Shown here one piece after another: positions 1 through 6,305 of a DNA stretch of 11,623 nt (position 1 is its first letter; each line of letters starts with the position of its first letter). Under the pieces are notes generated by a model that searched no databases, was not told where the DNA came from, and worked only from the letters and a program-made list of their open reading frames with translations. The translations under genes were made by a program, and so were the position numbers. The stretch is taken from contig CALMOI010000489.1 of the NCBI GenBank assembly GCA_937871735.1, positions 1 through 11,623 on the forward strand. Direction: 5' to 3'. The stretch is from an uncultured Comamonadaceae bacterium (GTDB lineage Bacteria; Pseudomonadota; Gammaproteobacteria; Burkholderiales; Burkholderiaceae_C).

Positions 1-47
1 ATCACCTCGAAGGCGATTGCACCGCCAAGAAATATGTACGAGTTCAT
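1..47 (-). CDS. Small multidrug resistance (SMR) efflux protein, N-terminus only
   Basis: Only the first 15 codons are in the window; the gene continues past the left edge. They read MNSYIFLGGAIAFEV, which matches the opening of EmrE/Qac-type SMR proteins: a short N-terminus, a first membrane helix, and a glutamate at position 14. In this family Glu14 is the essential proton- and drug-binding residue. SMR proteins are inner-membrane proteins of about 105-110 residues with four helices; they work as antiparallel dimers and exchange protons for cationic drugs or guanidinium. The start codon overlaps the tetR stop (ATGA), so translation is probably coupled to the regulator gene. I see no strong Shine-Dalgarno sequence, only a weak GA-rich stretch. 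The substrate cannot be judged from this fragment. The family call is good for so short a piece, but it should be confirmed with the sequence to the left. Confidence 0.72.
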   Translation of the reverse strand, partial: MNSYIFLGGAIAFEV

Positions 48-592
48 CCCGGTTCTTTTTCTGATAGTTGAAGAAGTTGTGTGCGGAGGCTCTCGCGCTC
101 CGTTGCCGTTAGCTCATTGGTGCCCAGCATGTCTGACAGCCAAAGGCCATCGGCGGCTAGACGTGCGACCATCTTTCCGTTGACCCCATCGCCGTCCAGC
201 TGCCTATTGGCTTGCGTCCAGGTGCTCCACCTTGTGGCCAAGGCCCGGTCGATGACGCAAGCGACCAGCAGGGCGCGCCAGCTACGCGACAGTTCGGCAT
301 CTGAGCGAGCATTTACCGTTGCAACGACGTACGCTCCTGCCGCCGACAATCCGCTGCCAGCCGTCTGGACTTGTTGGACAAACTGCCTTTCGAGTTCATC
401 GTAAAGAGCCATAAGCAGGGCCTCACGCGTTCCAAAGTGGTGCTGCACGGCTCCTTTCGTCACTCCTGCAAGCGTTGCAACCTCGCCAATGGAAAGTGGC
501 ACGCCCTCGGCCAACAACTCCACGCATGCGGATAAAAGCCGCTCCCTGATGACCTGCGGTTGTTTGGGGCGGTGTAGTCCAGTTTCAGCCAT
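44..592 (-). CDS. TetR/AcrR-family transcriptional repressor
   Basis: The protein has 182 residues from the ATG chosen here, a usual TetR-family length. The N-terminal DNA-binding domain covers about residues 10-60. Its helix-turn-helix lies in the segment that includes IGEVATLAGVTKGAVQHHFG, followed by the typical REALL helix. The rest is a helical ligand-binding and dimer domain ending near ADGLWLSDMLGT, a pattern seen in regulators of drug-efflux genes. The gene overlaps the start of an SMR efflux gene by four bases, so it probably represses its own operon and is released when a toxic cation binds. A TTG six bases upstream (596-598) is in frame, but the promoter geometry puts the transcript start at the ATG, so I prefer the ATG. 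The gene's G+C is lower than that of the core genes (55% in one 60-base count), consistent with horizontal transfer. The inducer is unknown. Confidence 0.92.
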   Translation of the reverse strand: MAETGLHRPKQPQVIRERLLSACVELLAEGVPLSIGEVATLAGVTKGAVQHHFGTREALLMALYDELERQFVQQVQTAGSGLSAAGAYVVATVNARSDAELSRSWRALLVACVIDRALATRWSTWTQANRQLDGDGVNGKMVARLAADGLWLSDMLGTNELTATERESLRTQLLQLSEKEPG

Positions 593-598
593 CTCCAA

Positions 599-628
599 AT
601 TTTAACATTACGTTCGCATTCTTTGCAA
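599..628 (-). promoter_or_regulatory. Predicted sigma-70 promoter of tetR-SMR, leaderless
   Basis: On the minus strand the -35 box is TTGCAA (628-623) and the -10 box is TAAAAT (604-599), with an 18-base spacer. Six bases follow the -10 box, then the A of the tetR ATG at 592. The expected transcript start is therefore the first base of the start codon, giving a leaderless mRNA. This agrees with the lack of a usable Shine-Dalgarno sequence: a GGAG is present but directly abuts the ATG. Start-site mapping would be needed to confirm it. Confidence 0.6.
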
Positions 629-636
629 GGATTGCG
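615..636. promoter_or_regulatory. Probable TetR operator, 22-bp imperfect palindrome
   Basis: The site begins CGCATTC, has a perfectly palindromic TTGCAA core at 623-628, and ends GGATTGCG; 18 of its 22 positions are symmetric. The core is the -35 box of the tetR promoter, so a dimer bound here would block RNA polymerase. That is the usual arrangement for autoregulated TetR-family genes. A shorter partial dyad (604-614, AAC and GTT arms) lies over the spacer and the end of the -10 box and could be a second contact. Binding by the adjacent TetR is inferred from position. Confidence 0.55.
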
Positions 637-659
637 GAGTGGTTCAAAGCCCTGCTAAT

Positions 660-703
660 CGTGGGTTTTTTGACGCATCAGCTAGTCGATGCGCCAACCC
701 ACG
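660..703. repeat. Quasi-palindrome at the truncated 3' end of xth
   Basis: On the plus strand CGTGGGTT (660-667) pairs with AACCCACG (696-703). Inside it, CGCATC (674-679) pairs with GATGCG (688-693) around a CTAG centre (682-685). The right half is xth coding sequence; the left half is foreign sequence beyond the premature stop, and the stop codon lies in the CTAG core. No T-run follows on either strand, so it is not a standard intrinsic terminator. It may be a scar of the rearrangement that removed the xth tail, or a protein-binding site. Confidence 0.5.
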
Positions 704-1368
704 TTGTTGGCCCAAGCTTGGCCCCGGTTGCTCCACCACGTGTAGGCGGCGTCGGTGGCGGTGGGTTCGAGTTGGCGGTAGACATCGACCAAGCCGCCCG
801 CGTCAGGGGCCAGCAACTGGGTCATCCAGGCGCGTTCTTCGGGCAAAAAGCCGCTGTTTTTTTGGTTGCCGCGCCAGTTTTTCAGGTCGATGGCTTGGTG
901 GGCGATGTTCACATCACCGCACAGGATGAAGTCGCCGCGTGCTTTGAGCGCCATGAGCTGCGGCTGGATGCTGGCCAAAAAGCGGTATTTGGCCTCTTGC
1001 CGCTCGGGGCCGGACGAGCCGCTGGGAAAGTAGCAACTCACGATAGCCAGCTTGCGCGCTGGGGTGTCAAACCGCAGTTCGACGTAGCGGCCTTCGGCGT
1101 CGAACTCGGGCGTGCCGTAGCCGACAACCACGTCACTGGGCTCGTGCCGGGTGTAGATGCCGACGCCGGAATAGCCTTTTTTCTCGGCAAACTGGAAGTG
1201 GCCGTGCAGGCCGGCCAAGGTCTCAAAACGACCGTGTACATCGGCGGCTTGGGCTTTGACTTCTTGCACGCAAAGGCAATCGGGGCGAGCCGTTTCGAGC
1301 CACGATTCGAGACCTTTGGTGGTGGCAGACCGGATGCCATTGAGGTTGGCCGAGATGACGCTGAACAT
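682..1368 (-). pseudogene. xth: Exodeoxyribonuclease III, C-terminally truncated
   Basis: Exonuclease III is an AP endonuclease and 3'-5' exonuclease of base excision repair (EEP fold). The 228 residues present align well with the family. They include NLNGIRSA at 8-15, the metal ligand Glu36 in VQEVKAQ, Tyr113 near YFPSGSSGPERQEAKYRFL, and GDVNIA at 151-156 with catalytic Asp152 and Asn154. WWSNRGQAWANNVGWRID follows and ends on the conserved Asp228. Family members normally continue for about 30 more residues, including the SDHAP motif with the catalytic histidine. Here a TAG follows Asp228, and no reading frame beyond it restores the tail. The enzyme is probably inactive or misfolded, unless the cell has another AP endonuclease. 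The remaining frame is intact, which points to recent truncation. The start is clear from homology although it has no Shine-Dalgarno sequence. An assembly error is possible. Confidence 0.85.
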
Positions 1369-1427
1369 GGAAAGGCGCGGGGCGCAGGTGTCCCCAAGTT
1401 GTGAATGACGGGGCCGGATTGTCGCCT

Positions 1428-1661
1428 TTAGCGGCTCAGGCTCAGCGCCAAGGTTTCAGCGGCTTCAGACCATGTGGCATCTTGCGCAATCGCTTCGCGC
1501 AAAAACTGGGCTTGGGCTGGACTCCAAAACGGGGCATCGCATAAGGCCACACCCGGCGCGAGCGGCGCATGGGTGGTGATGAACTTCGCAATCTCAGCTT
1601 CTGAGGCTGGCAAGCCGAGTTGCAAAAACAAGGTCTTCAGAACGGGAAATGAAGTGTCCAT
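1428..1661 (-). CDS. DUF2789 family small protein
   Basis: This 77-residue protein begins MDTSFPVLKTLFLQLGLP and contains APFWSPAQAQFLREAIAQD. I recognise this pattern as the DUF2789 family of short proteobacterial proteins of unknown function. There is no signal peptide, membrane segment or metal-binding motif; it looks like a small helical cytoplasmic protein. A GGGA eight bases before the ATG can serve as the ribosome binding site. It lies 59 bases upstream of xth on the same strand, so the two may share a transcript. It is divergent from pyrE across about 220 bases. No function can be assigned. Confidence 0.85.
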   Translation of the reverse strand: MDTSFPVLKTLFLQLGLPASEAEIAKFITTHAPLAPGVALCDAPFWSPAQAQFLREAIAQDATWSEAAETLALSLSR

Positions 1662-1884
1662 GATGGGATTCCCAAAGAATGTGAAAAGAACGCTTCGGCA
1701 GCAGCGCAGGGAACCATATCACGGCAGCGCGCGAAGTCGTCTCTGAAGTTCCAGCAGCGCCGGCCTGTAGCGCACAAATACAATGGACAACTTGCTGTGC
1801 CTGTCCCACCTGCCCCGTCTTTGCTGCACGCAAAGCGGCGGCTGGAGCGGTTCAGGCTGGTTAATTTGAACAAGGATATGTTTC
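1662..1884. promoter_or_regulatory. Divergent intergenic region between DUF2789 and pyrE
   Basis: This region separates DUF2789 (minus) from pyrE (plus). For pyrE the best -10 candidate is TACAAT at 1779-1784, without a convincing -35 box at standard spacing. It would give a leader of about 95 bases. That leader holds a perfect 6-bp hairpin (CTTTGC 1819-1824, GCAAAG 1830-1835, five-base loop) with no T-run after it. The pyrE ribosome binding site AAGGA is at 1872-1876. I found no clear minus-strand promoter and no good coding potential here. Confidence 0.35.
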
Positions 1885-2574
1885 ATGGTGGTTGATGCGA
1901 ACGTGGCCGCGAGCGATGCGCTGGCGCAAGATTTTGTGCAGTTTGCAGTGGATGCTGGCGTGCTGCGGTTCGGTGAGTTCAAGCTGAAATCCGGTCGGAC
2001 ATCGCCCTATTTTTTCAACGCAGGGCTGTTCGACGACGGGGCCAAGCTGGGCCAACTGGCGCAGTTTTATGCACAGGCCTTGGTCGCCAGCGGCATCGAA
2101 TTCGACATGATTTTTGGCCCCGCCTACAAAGGCATTCCGCTGGGCGCGGCGGTGGCAATTGAGCTGGCGCGCTTGGGCCGCAACGTGCCCTTCGCGTACA
2201 ACCGCAAAGAAGCTAAGAATCACGGCGAAGGTGGCTCGCTGGTCGGTGCGCCCCTCCAAGGCCGAGTGCTGATCGTGGACGATGTCATGTCAGCGGGCAC
2301 GGCGGTGCGTGAATCTATCGCCTTGATCAAAGCCGCAGGTGCCACACCGCACGCAGTGGCCATCGCGCTCGATCGCCAAGAAAAAGCCACCGAAGACGGC
2401 AAAGACGTGGATCACAGCGCCGTGCAATATGTCCGCAACCAATTGGGCATGCAAGTGTGCGCCATTGCCAGACTGTCGGATTTACTGCAATATCTGACGC
2501 TGCGCCGCAACACGGGAGTTGCGGGTCATCACGAGCGGGTTTTAGCTTACAGACAGCGCTACGGCGTGGAATAA
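1885..2574 (+). CDS. pyrE: Orotate phosphoribosyltransferase
   Basis: This enzyme joins orotate to PRPP to form orotidine 5'-phosphate, step five of pyrimidine synthesis, in the cytoplasm and as a dimer. All signatures are present in 229 residues. FKLKSGRTSPYFFNAGLF is the N-terminal substrate-binding segment (32-49), and YKGIPL is at 81-86. YNRKEAKNHGEGG (105-117) is the flexible catalytic loop. VLIVDDVMSAGTA (128-140) is the PRPP-binding motif. The start at 1885 has AAGGA eight bases upstream. A competing ATG at 1878 opens only a five-codon frame that stops at once, overlapping the pyrE start; it is probably incidental. The next gene begins eight bases after the stop, so the two are likely co-transcribed. 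No truncation or unusual residue was seen. Confidence 0.97.
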   Translation: MVVDANVAASDALAQDFVQFAVDAGVLRFGEFKLKSGRTSPYFFNAGLFDDGAKLGQLAQFYAQALVASGIEFDMIFGPAYKGIPLGAAVAIELARLGRNVPFAYNRKEAKNHGEGGSLVGAPLQGRVLIVDDVMSAGTAVRESIALIKAAGATPHAVAIALDRQEKATEDGKDVDHSAVQYVRNQLGMQVCAIARLSDLLQYLTLRRNTGVAGHHERVLAYRQRYGVE

Positions 2575-2582
2575 GGATTTTT

Positions 2583-3257
2583 GTGCGGGCTGGAGCTCAA
2601 CGGTTGGTCATCATCGCGTTGCTGACGGGCGGCGGCCTGCCGATTCAGGCCAACAGCGGCATTTTTACCTGCGTTGACGGCAATGGTCGCAAGCTCACCT
2701 CCGACCGCCCCATCCCCGAGTGCACTGACCGCGAGCAAATGGAGCTCAACCCCAGCGGCACCTTGCGCCGCAAAATTGGCCCCGCACTCACCGCTCCCGA
2801 ATTGGCCGCTCAAGAAGCCAAAGACCGGCAACTGGCCGAAGAACAAGCGCGCATCCGCGAAGAAAAACGCCGAGACCATGCACTGCTCACGCGCTACCCC
2901 TCGCGCAGCATGCATGACAGTGAACGCCATGAAGCACTCGTCCAAATCGACGAGGTCATCAAGACGGCTCAAAAGCGCATGAGCGATTTGCGCGAACAGC
3001 GGCAAAAAATTGATGCGGAGATGGAGTTCTACAAAAAAGACCCCAACAAAGCCCCCGCACGACTGAAACGGCAAGTGGATGAAAACAACCAAACCACCAC
3101 CGGTCAGCAACGCTTCATCGGCGGTCAAGAGGAAGAAAAAAAGCGCGTCAATGCGCGCTTTGATGCTGAACTGGCCAAGCTAGAAAAGCTGTGGGCCGCA
3201 GTGAATTCACCACCGAGCTTGGCGACACCCAGCGCCGCCCGCCCCGCTTCGCGCTAA
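2583..3257 (+). CDS. DUF4124-domain protein, exported, coiled coil
   Basis: The predicted protein has 224 residues starting at GTG 2583. The open frame runs further upstream into pyrE, but this GTG has AAGGA just before it, and starting here yields a clean signal peptide. The signal has a basic start (MRAGAQR), a hydrophobic stretch (LVIIALLTGGGL) and a likely cut after IQA at residue 23. The mature N-terminus (GIFTCVDGNGRKLTSDRPIPEC) fits the DUF4124 domain, with Cys30 and Cys47 able to form a disulfide. Residues of about 75-205 are rich in Glu, Lys, Arg and Gln and probably form one or two long coiled coils. The C-terminus is a short Pro/Ala/Ser tail. The protein is probably periplasmic. 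Its function is unknown, and its place after pyrE may reflect only shared transcription. Confidence 0.83.
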   Translation: MRAGAQRLVIIALLTGGGLPIQANSGIFTCVDGNGRKLTSDRPIPECTDREQMELNPSGTLRRKIGPALTAPELAAQEAKDRQLAEEQARIREEKRRDHALLTRYPSRSMHDSERHEALVQIDEVIKTAQKRMSDLREQRQKIDAEMEFYKKDPNKAPARLKRQVDENNQTTTGQQRFIGGQEEEKKRVNARFDAELAKLEKLWAAVNSPPSLATPSAARPASR

Positions 3258-3268
3258 TGCATCTGGAC

Positions 3269-3293
3269 GCGCTGAGGCAACTCACCCCAGCGC
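3269..3293. other. Stem-loop between convergent DUF4124 gene and gatB
   Basis: GCGCT (3269-3273) pairs with AGCGC (3289-3293), and GAG (3274-3276) pairs with CTC (3281-3283) around a GCAA tetraloop, leaving a one-sided ACCCC bulge. It sits in the 52-base gap between two converging genes, where terminators are expected. No T-run follows on either strand, so intrinsic termination is doubtful. Confidence 0.3.
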
Positions 3294-3309
3294 ACCACAC
3301 GCCACGCCA

Positions 3310-4827
3310 TCAAGCCAATTTGCTGCGCAGCAAGTCGTTAACCTGTTGCGGGTTGGCCTTGCCCTTGCTGGCCTTCATGATTTGACCGACCAGAGCGTTA
3401 AAGGCTTTCTCTTTGCCCGTACGGAACTCTTCGACATTCTTGGCGTTGGCGGCGATGACCTCATCAATGATCTTTTCCAGCGCGCCGCTGTCGTTCATCT
3501 GCTTGAGGCCCTTGGCTTCGATTTCGTTATCGATTTCGATAAGTGCACGCGTCATTACTTCCAGATCGTCGCGATGACCAGCAGCCACAGTTACTCGCCA
3601 AAGTTGCGAACCTGTGCGAGTCCACAGAGAGTCGTAGAGCTGCCTTGCTAACTTGTCACTCAGTATTCCACCTTTAATACGTGTGATGATCCCAGCAAGC
3701 TCCCATGGACTCACAGTTGCTTCTTCGATGTTTATGCCTTGCTCATTCAGCCGCTTACTCATCTCGCCCATGATCCAGTTGCTGGCCAGTTTGGGCTGCT
3801 TGCAGGCCTGGGCCGTGGCTTCAAAGTAAGCGGCCATCGCCTTGCTTTGGGTCAGCGTGGTGGCGTCGTACTCGGGCAGGCCGTAGTCGGCCACAAAGCG
3901 GGCGGCCATCACGCGCGGCAGCTCGGCCATTTCAGAGCGCACGCGCTCGATCCACTCGGGGGCAATCACCAGCGGCGGCAGATCGGGATCGGGGAAGTAG
4001 CGGTAGTCGGCGGCGTCTTCCTTGGAGCGCATGGCGCGGGTTTCGCCCGTGTCGGGGTCGAACAGCACCGTGGCTTGCTGGATGGCGTAGCCGTCTTCGA
4101 TTTGCTCGATTTGCCAGCGAATCTCAAAGTCGATGGCTTGCTGCATGAACTTGAAGCTGTTCAAGTTCTTGATCTCGCGCCGCGTGCCCAGCGGTTCGCC
4201 CGGTTTGCGCACCGAGACGTTGGCATCGCAGCGGAAGGAGCCTTCTTGCATGTTGCCGTCGCAGATGCCGATCCAGGTGACGATCTTGTGCAACTCCTTG
4301 GCGTAGGCCACGGCTTCTTCGGACGAGCGCATGTCGGGCTCGGTCACGATTTCTAAGAGGGGCGTGCCTGCGCGGTTCAGGTCGATGCCGGACTGACCGA
4401 TGAAATCTTCGTGCAGCGACTTGCCCGCGTCTTCTTCCAGGTGGGCGCGTACCAGTCGCACAGACTTTTTCTCGTCGCCCAAGTAGAACTCAACCGAGCC
4501 GCCTTGCACCACCGGAATCTCAAACTGGCTGATCTGGTAGCCCTTGGGCAGGTCGGGGTAGAAGTAGTTTTTGCGGGCAAAGATGCTGCGCTCGGCGATG
4601 TGCGCGCCAACCGCCAGCCCCAGTTCGATGGCGCGCTCGACCGCGCCTTTGTTCATCACCGGCAGCGTGCCGGGCAGCGCCAAGTCCACGGCACAGGCCT
4701 GGGTGTTGGGCTCCGCACCAAAGGCGATAGGCGCGCGGCTGAAGATTTTGGACTGGGTGGAGAGTTGGGCGTGCGTTTCAAAGCCGATGACGACTTCGTA
4801 GCCCTGGATCAATTTGGGTGTGCTCAT
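3310..4827 (-). CDS. gatB: Asp-tRNA(Asn)/Glu-tRNA(Gln) amidotransferase subunit B
   Basis: GatB binds the mischarged tRNA and activates its acyl group by phosphorylation within the GatCAB complex. The N-terminal catalytic cradle is clear: YEVVIGFETHAQLSTQ (10-25), RKNYFYPDLPKGYQISQFE (85-103) and DLNRAGTPLLEIVTEPD (149-165). The C-terminal helical and YqeY-like tail domain includes GLKQMNDSGALEKIIDEV. At 505 residues it is somewhat longer than the usual 475-490. The excess lies at about residues 408-434, where family members have only a few residues between the LW..GS turn and IEAKGLKQ. That part lies in a G+C-poor patch described separately. The ATG lies two bases after the gatA stop, with GGAG seven bases before it, so translation is tightly coupled. 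It is likely functional because the frame is intact and the catalytic domain is normal. Confidence 0.96.
   Translation of the reverse strand: MSTPKLIQGYEVVIGFETHAQLSTQSKIFSRAPIAFGAEPNTQACAVDLALPGTLPVMNKGAVERAIELGLAVGAHIAERSIFARKNYFYPDLPKGYQISQFEIPVVQGGSVEFYLGDEKKSVRLVRAHLEEDAGKSLHEDFIGQSGIDLNRAGTPLLEIVTEPDMRSSEEAVAYAKELHKIVTWIGICDGNMQEGSFRCDANVSVRKPGEPLGTRREIKNLNSFKFMQQAIDFEIRWQIEQIEDGYAIQQATVLFDPDTGETRAMRSKEDAADYRYFPDPDLPPLVIAPEWIERVRSEMAELPRVMAARFVADYGLPEYDATTLTQSKAMAAYFEATAQACKQPKLASNWIMGEMSKRLNEQGINIEEATVSPWELAGIITRIKGGILSDKLARQLYDSLWTRTGSQLWRVTVAAGHRDDLEVMTRALIEIDNEIEAKGLKQMNDSGALEKIIDEVIAANAKNVEEFRTGKEKAFNALVGQIMKASKGKANPQQVNDLLRSKLA
3520..3770 (-). other. G+C-poor patch with in-frame insertion inside gatB
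   Basis: Counted by eye in 60-base blocks, G+C is 55, 52, 48 and 47% over 3541-3780, against 65% in the next block (3781-3840). Codon choice shifts with it. The patch encodes residues of about 353-436. Most of that still reads as GatB, but residues of about 408-434 (3526-3606) have no counterpart in the GatB proteins I know, an excess of some 22-25 residues. A 9-base direct repeat, TCGATTTCG, occurs at 3518-3526 and 3530-3538, at one edge of the extra segment. This suggests allelic recombination with a lower-G+C donor. Confidence 0.55.
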
Positions 4828-4829
4828 GC

Positions 4830-6296
4830 TCAGACTCCCTCAGGTTGGCGGGAGTGGAAATCGGTGACTTGCTGCAAGCGGTGCGCCATGTTCAGCAAGC
4901 GGCTTTCGGAGAAGTAGTTGCCGATCAGTTGCAGGCCCACGGGCAGGCCGCCTGCACCAAAACCAGCAGGCACGCTCATGCCGGGCAGACCGGCCAAGCT
5001 GGCGGGCAGGGTGAAGATGTCGGCCAGATAGTCGGCCAGCGGGTCGTTGCCGTGACCGCCCAGCGTCCAAGCCACCGTGGGGGCCACTGGCCCGGCGATC
5101 ACGTCGCACTGCTGGAAAGCTTGCTGGAAGTCGTCGGCGATCATGCGGCGGATTTTTTGCGCTTGCAGGTAATAGGCGTCGTAGTAGCCGTGGCTCAGCA
5201 CGTAGGTGCCGATCATGATGCGGCGCTTGACCTCGTCGCCAAAACCCTCAGCCCGGGTCTTTTTGTACATATCGACCAAGTCGGTGTAGTTCTGGGCACG
5301 GTGGCCGAACTTGACACCATCAAAGCGCGACAGGTTAGAGCTGGCTTCGGCGGGGGCGATGATGTAGTACACCGGAATCGACAGCTCGGTGCGCGGCAGG
5401 CTGATCTCGACCAGTTTGGCCCCCAGCTGCTCGTAGGTCTTGAGCGCGCCGTCCACGGCTGCACGCACGTCGTCCGACAGGCCGGGGCCGAAGAATTCCT
5501 TGGGGATGCCGATGCGCAGGCCGTCCAGACTGTCGTTCAGGTGGTGGCTGTAGTCCTCGGCGGGCATGTCCAGCGAGGTGGAATCCCGATCAAGATCGGG
5601 GCCGCACATGGCTGACAGCAGCAGGGCGCAGTCTTCGGCAGAGCGCGCCATCGGCCCGGCTTGATCCAGGCTGGAAGCAAAAGCGATCATGCCGTAGCGC
5701 GAGGCCCGGCCATAAGTGGGCTTGATGCCGGTGATGCCGCAAAACGAGGCGGGCTGGCGAATGGAACCCCCGGTGTCGGTGCCGGTGGCCGCAGGTACCA
5801 AACGTGCGGCGACAGCAGCGGCAGAACCACCCGACGAGCCGCCGGGCACCCGGCTGCGATCCCAGGGGTTCAGCACCTTGCCGTAGGCCGAGTTGACGTT
5901 GGCCGAGCCCATTGCGAACTCGTCGCAATTGAGCTTGCCGGTGGTGACCATGCCCGCTTCGGCCAGCTTGCGCACCACGGTGGCGTCAAACGGCGAGCGG
6001 TAGCCGTCCAGCATCTTGGAACCGGCGGTGCTGGGGAAGTCCTTGGTGACAAAGATGTCCTTGTGCGCCAGCGGCACACCGGCCAGCGGCCCGGCGCTGC
6101 CGTCGGCCAACTGGGCATCGGCGGCGCGGGCTTGGGCCAAGGTGGCGTCTTCATTCAGGGCGAGGTAAGCGCCCAAGTCTTGGTGGCTGTGGGCGCGGGC
6201 CAAGAAGTGCTGGGCGACTTCGACAGCAGAGACTTCGCGGCGGCGCAGGCTGGCGGCCAGGGCGGCCACGCTCAAATCGTGCAATGCAGTGGTCAT
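4830..6296 (-). CDS. gatA: Asp-tRNA(Asn)/Glu-tRNA(Gln) amidotransferase subunit A
   Basis: GatA is the glutaminase subunit. It releases ammonia from glutamine or asparagine, and the ammonia passes to GatB to convert Glu-tRNA(Gln) or Asp-tRNA(Asn). The protein has 488 residues, the normal length, and belongs to the amidase-signature family. The Ser-cisSer-Lys triad is visible at canonical numbers: Lys79 in LAHKD, Ser154 in PGGSSGGSAAA, and nucleophile Ser178 in TGTDTGGSIRQP. It lies between gatC (nine bases upstream) and gatB (two bases downstream) in one operon. The ATG at 6296 has a weak AAAGAG upstream. No irregularity was seen. Whether the complex serves Gln, Asn or both depends on the aminoacyl-tRNA synthetases elsewhere in the genome. 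Confidence 0.97.
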   Translation of the reverse strand: MTTALHDLSVAALAASLRRREVSAVEVAQHFLARAHSHQDLGAYLALNEDATLAQARAADAQLADGSAGPLAGVPLAHKDIFVTKDFPSTAGSKMLDGYRSPFDATVVRKLAEAGMVTTGKLNCDEFAMGSANVNSAYGKVLNPWDRSRVPGGSSGGSAAAVAARLVPAATGTDTGGSIRQPASFCGITGIKPTYGRASRYGMIAFASSLDQAGPMARSAEDCALLLSAMCGPDLDRDSTSLDMPAEDYSHHLNDSLDGLRIGIPKEFFGPGLSDDVRAAVDGALKTYEQLGAKLVEISLPRTELSIPVYYIIAPAEASSNLSRFDGVKFGHRAQNYTDLVDMYKKTRAEGFGDEVKRRIMIGTYVLSHGYYDAYYLQAQKIRRMIADDFQQAFQQCDVIAGPVAPTVAWTLGGHGNDPLADYLADIFTLPASLAGLPGMSVPAGFGAGGLPVGLQLIGNYFSESRLLNMAHRLQQVTDFHSRQPEGV

Positions 6297-6305
6297 GACA
6301 ACTCT

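Noticed and set aside
596..598. TTG start for tetR
   Set aside because: It lies in the six bases between the predicted -10 and +1, so it would probably not be in the mRNA, and no Shine-Dalgarno sequence precedes it.
660..703. Integron attC site or intrinsic terminator at the xth junction
   Set aside because: The arms do not give the required GTTRRRY/RYYYAAC ends in the right orientation, and there is no T-run on either strand.
661..1404. Open plus-strand frame of 247 codons antisense to xth
   Set aside because: It mirrors the xth codons in high-G+C DNA; the minus strand matches exonuclease III motifs throughout, while this reading has no family features.
1594..1982. Overlapping minus-strand frames in the DUF2789-pyrE gap
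   Set aside because: Low-complexity translations, mutually overlapping, and overlapping the real DUF2789 or pyrE; no ribosome binding site.
2457..2582. Extended N-terminus for the DUF4124 gene starting inside pyrE
   Set aside because: It would overlap pyrE by over 100 bases and bury the signal peptide; GTG at 2583 has the ribosome binding site and gives a proper signal sequence.
3526..3606. Intein or mobile intron as the source of the GatB insertion
   Set aside because: It is far too short, lacks splice motifs, and stays in frame as ordinary-looking protein.
4818..5615. Long plus-strand frame across gatA (and others at 3739-4356 and 5661-6545)
   Set aside because: These are antisense shadows of gatA and gatB, whose minus-strand products match known families with active-site residues in place.
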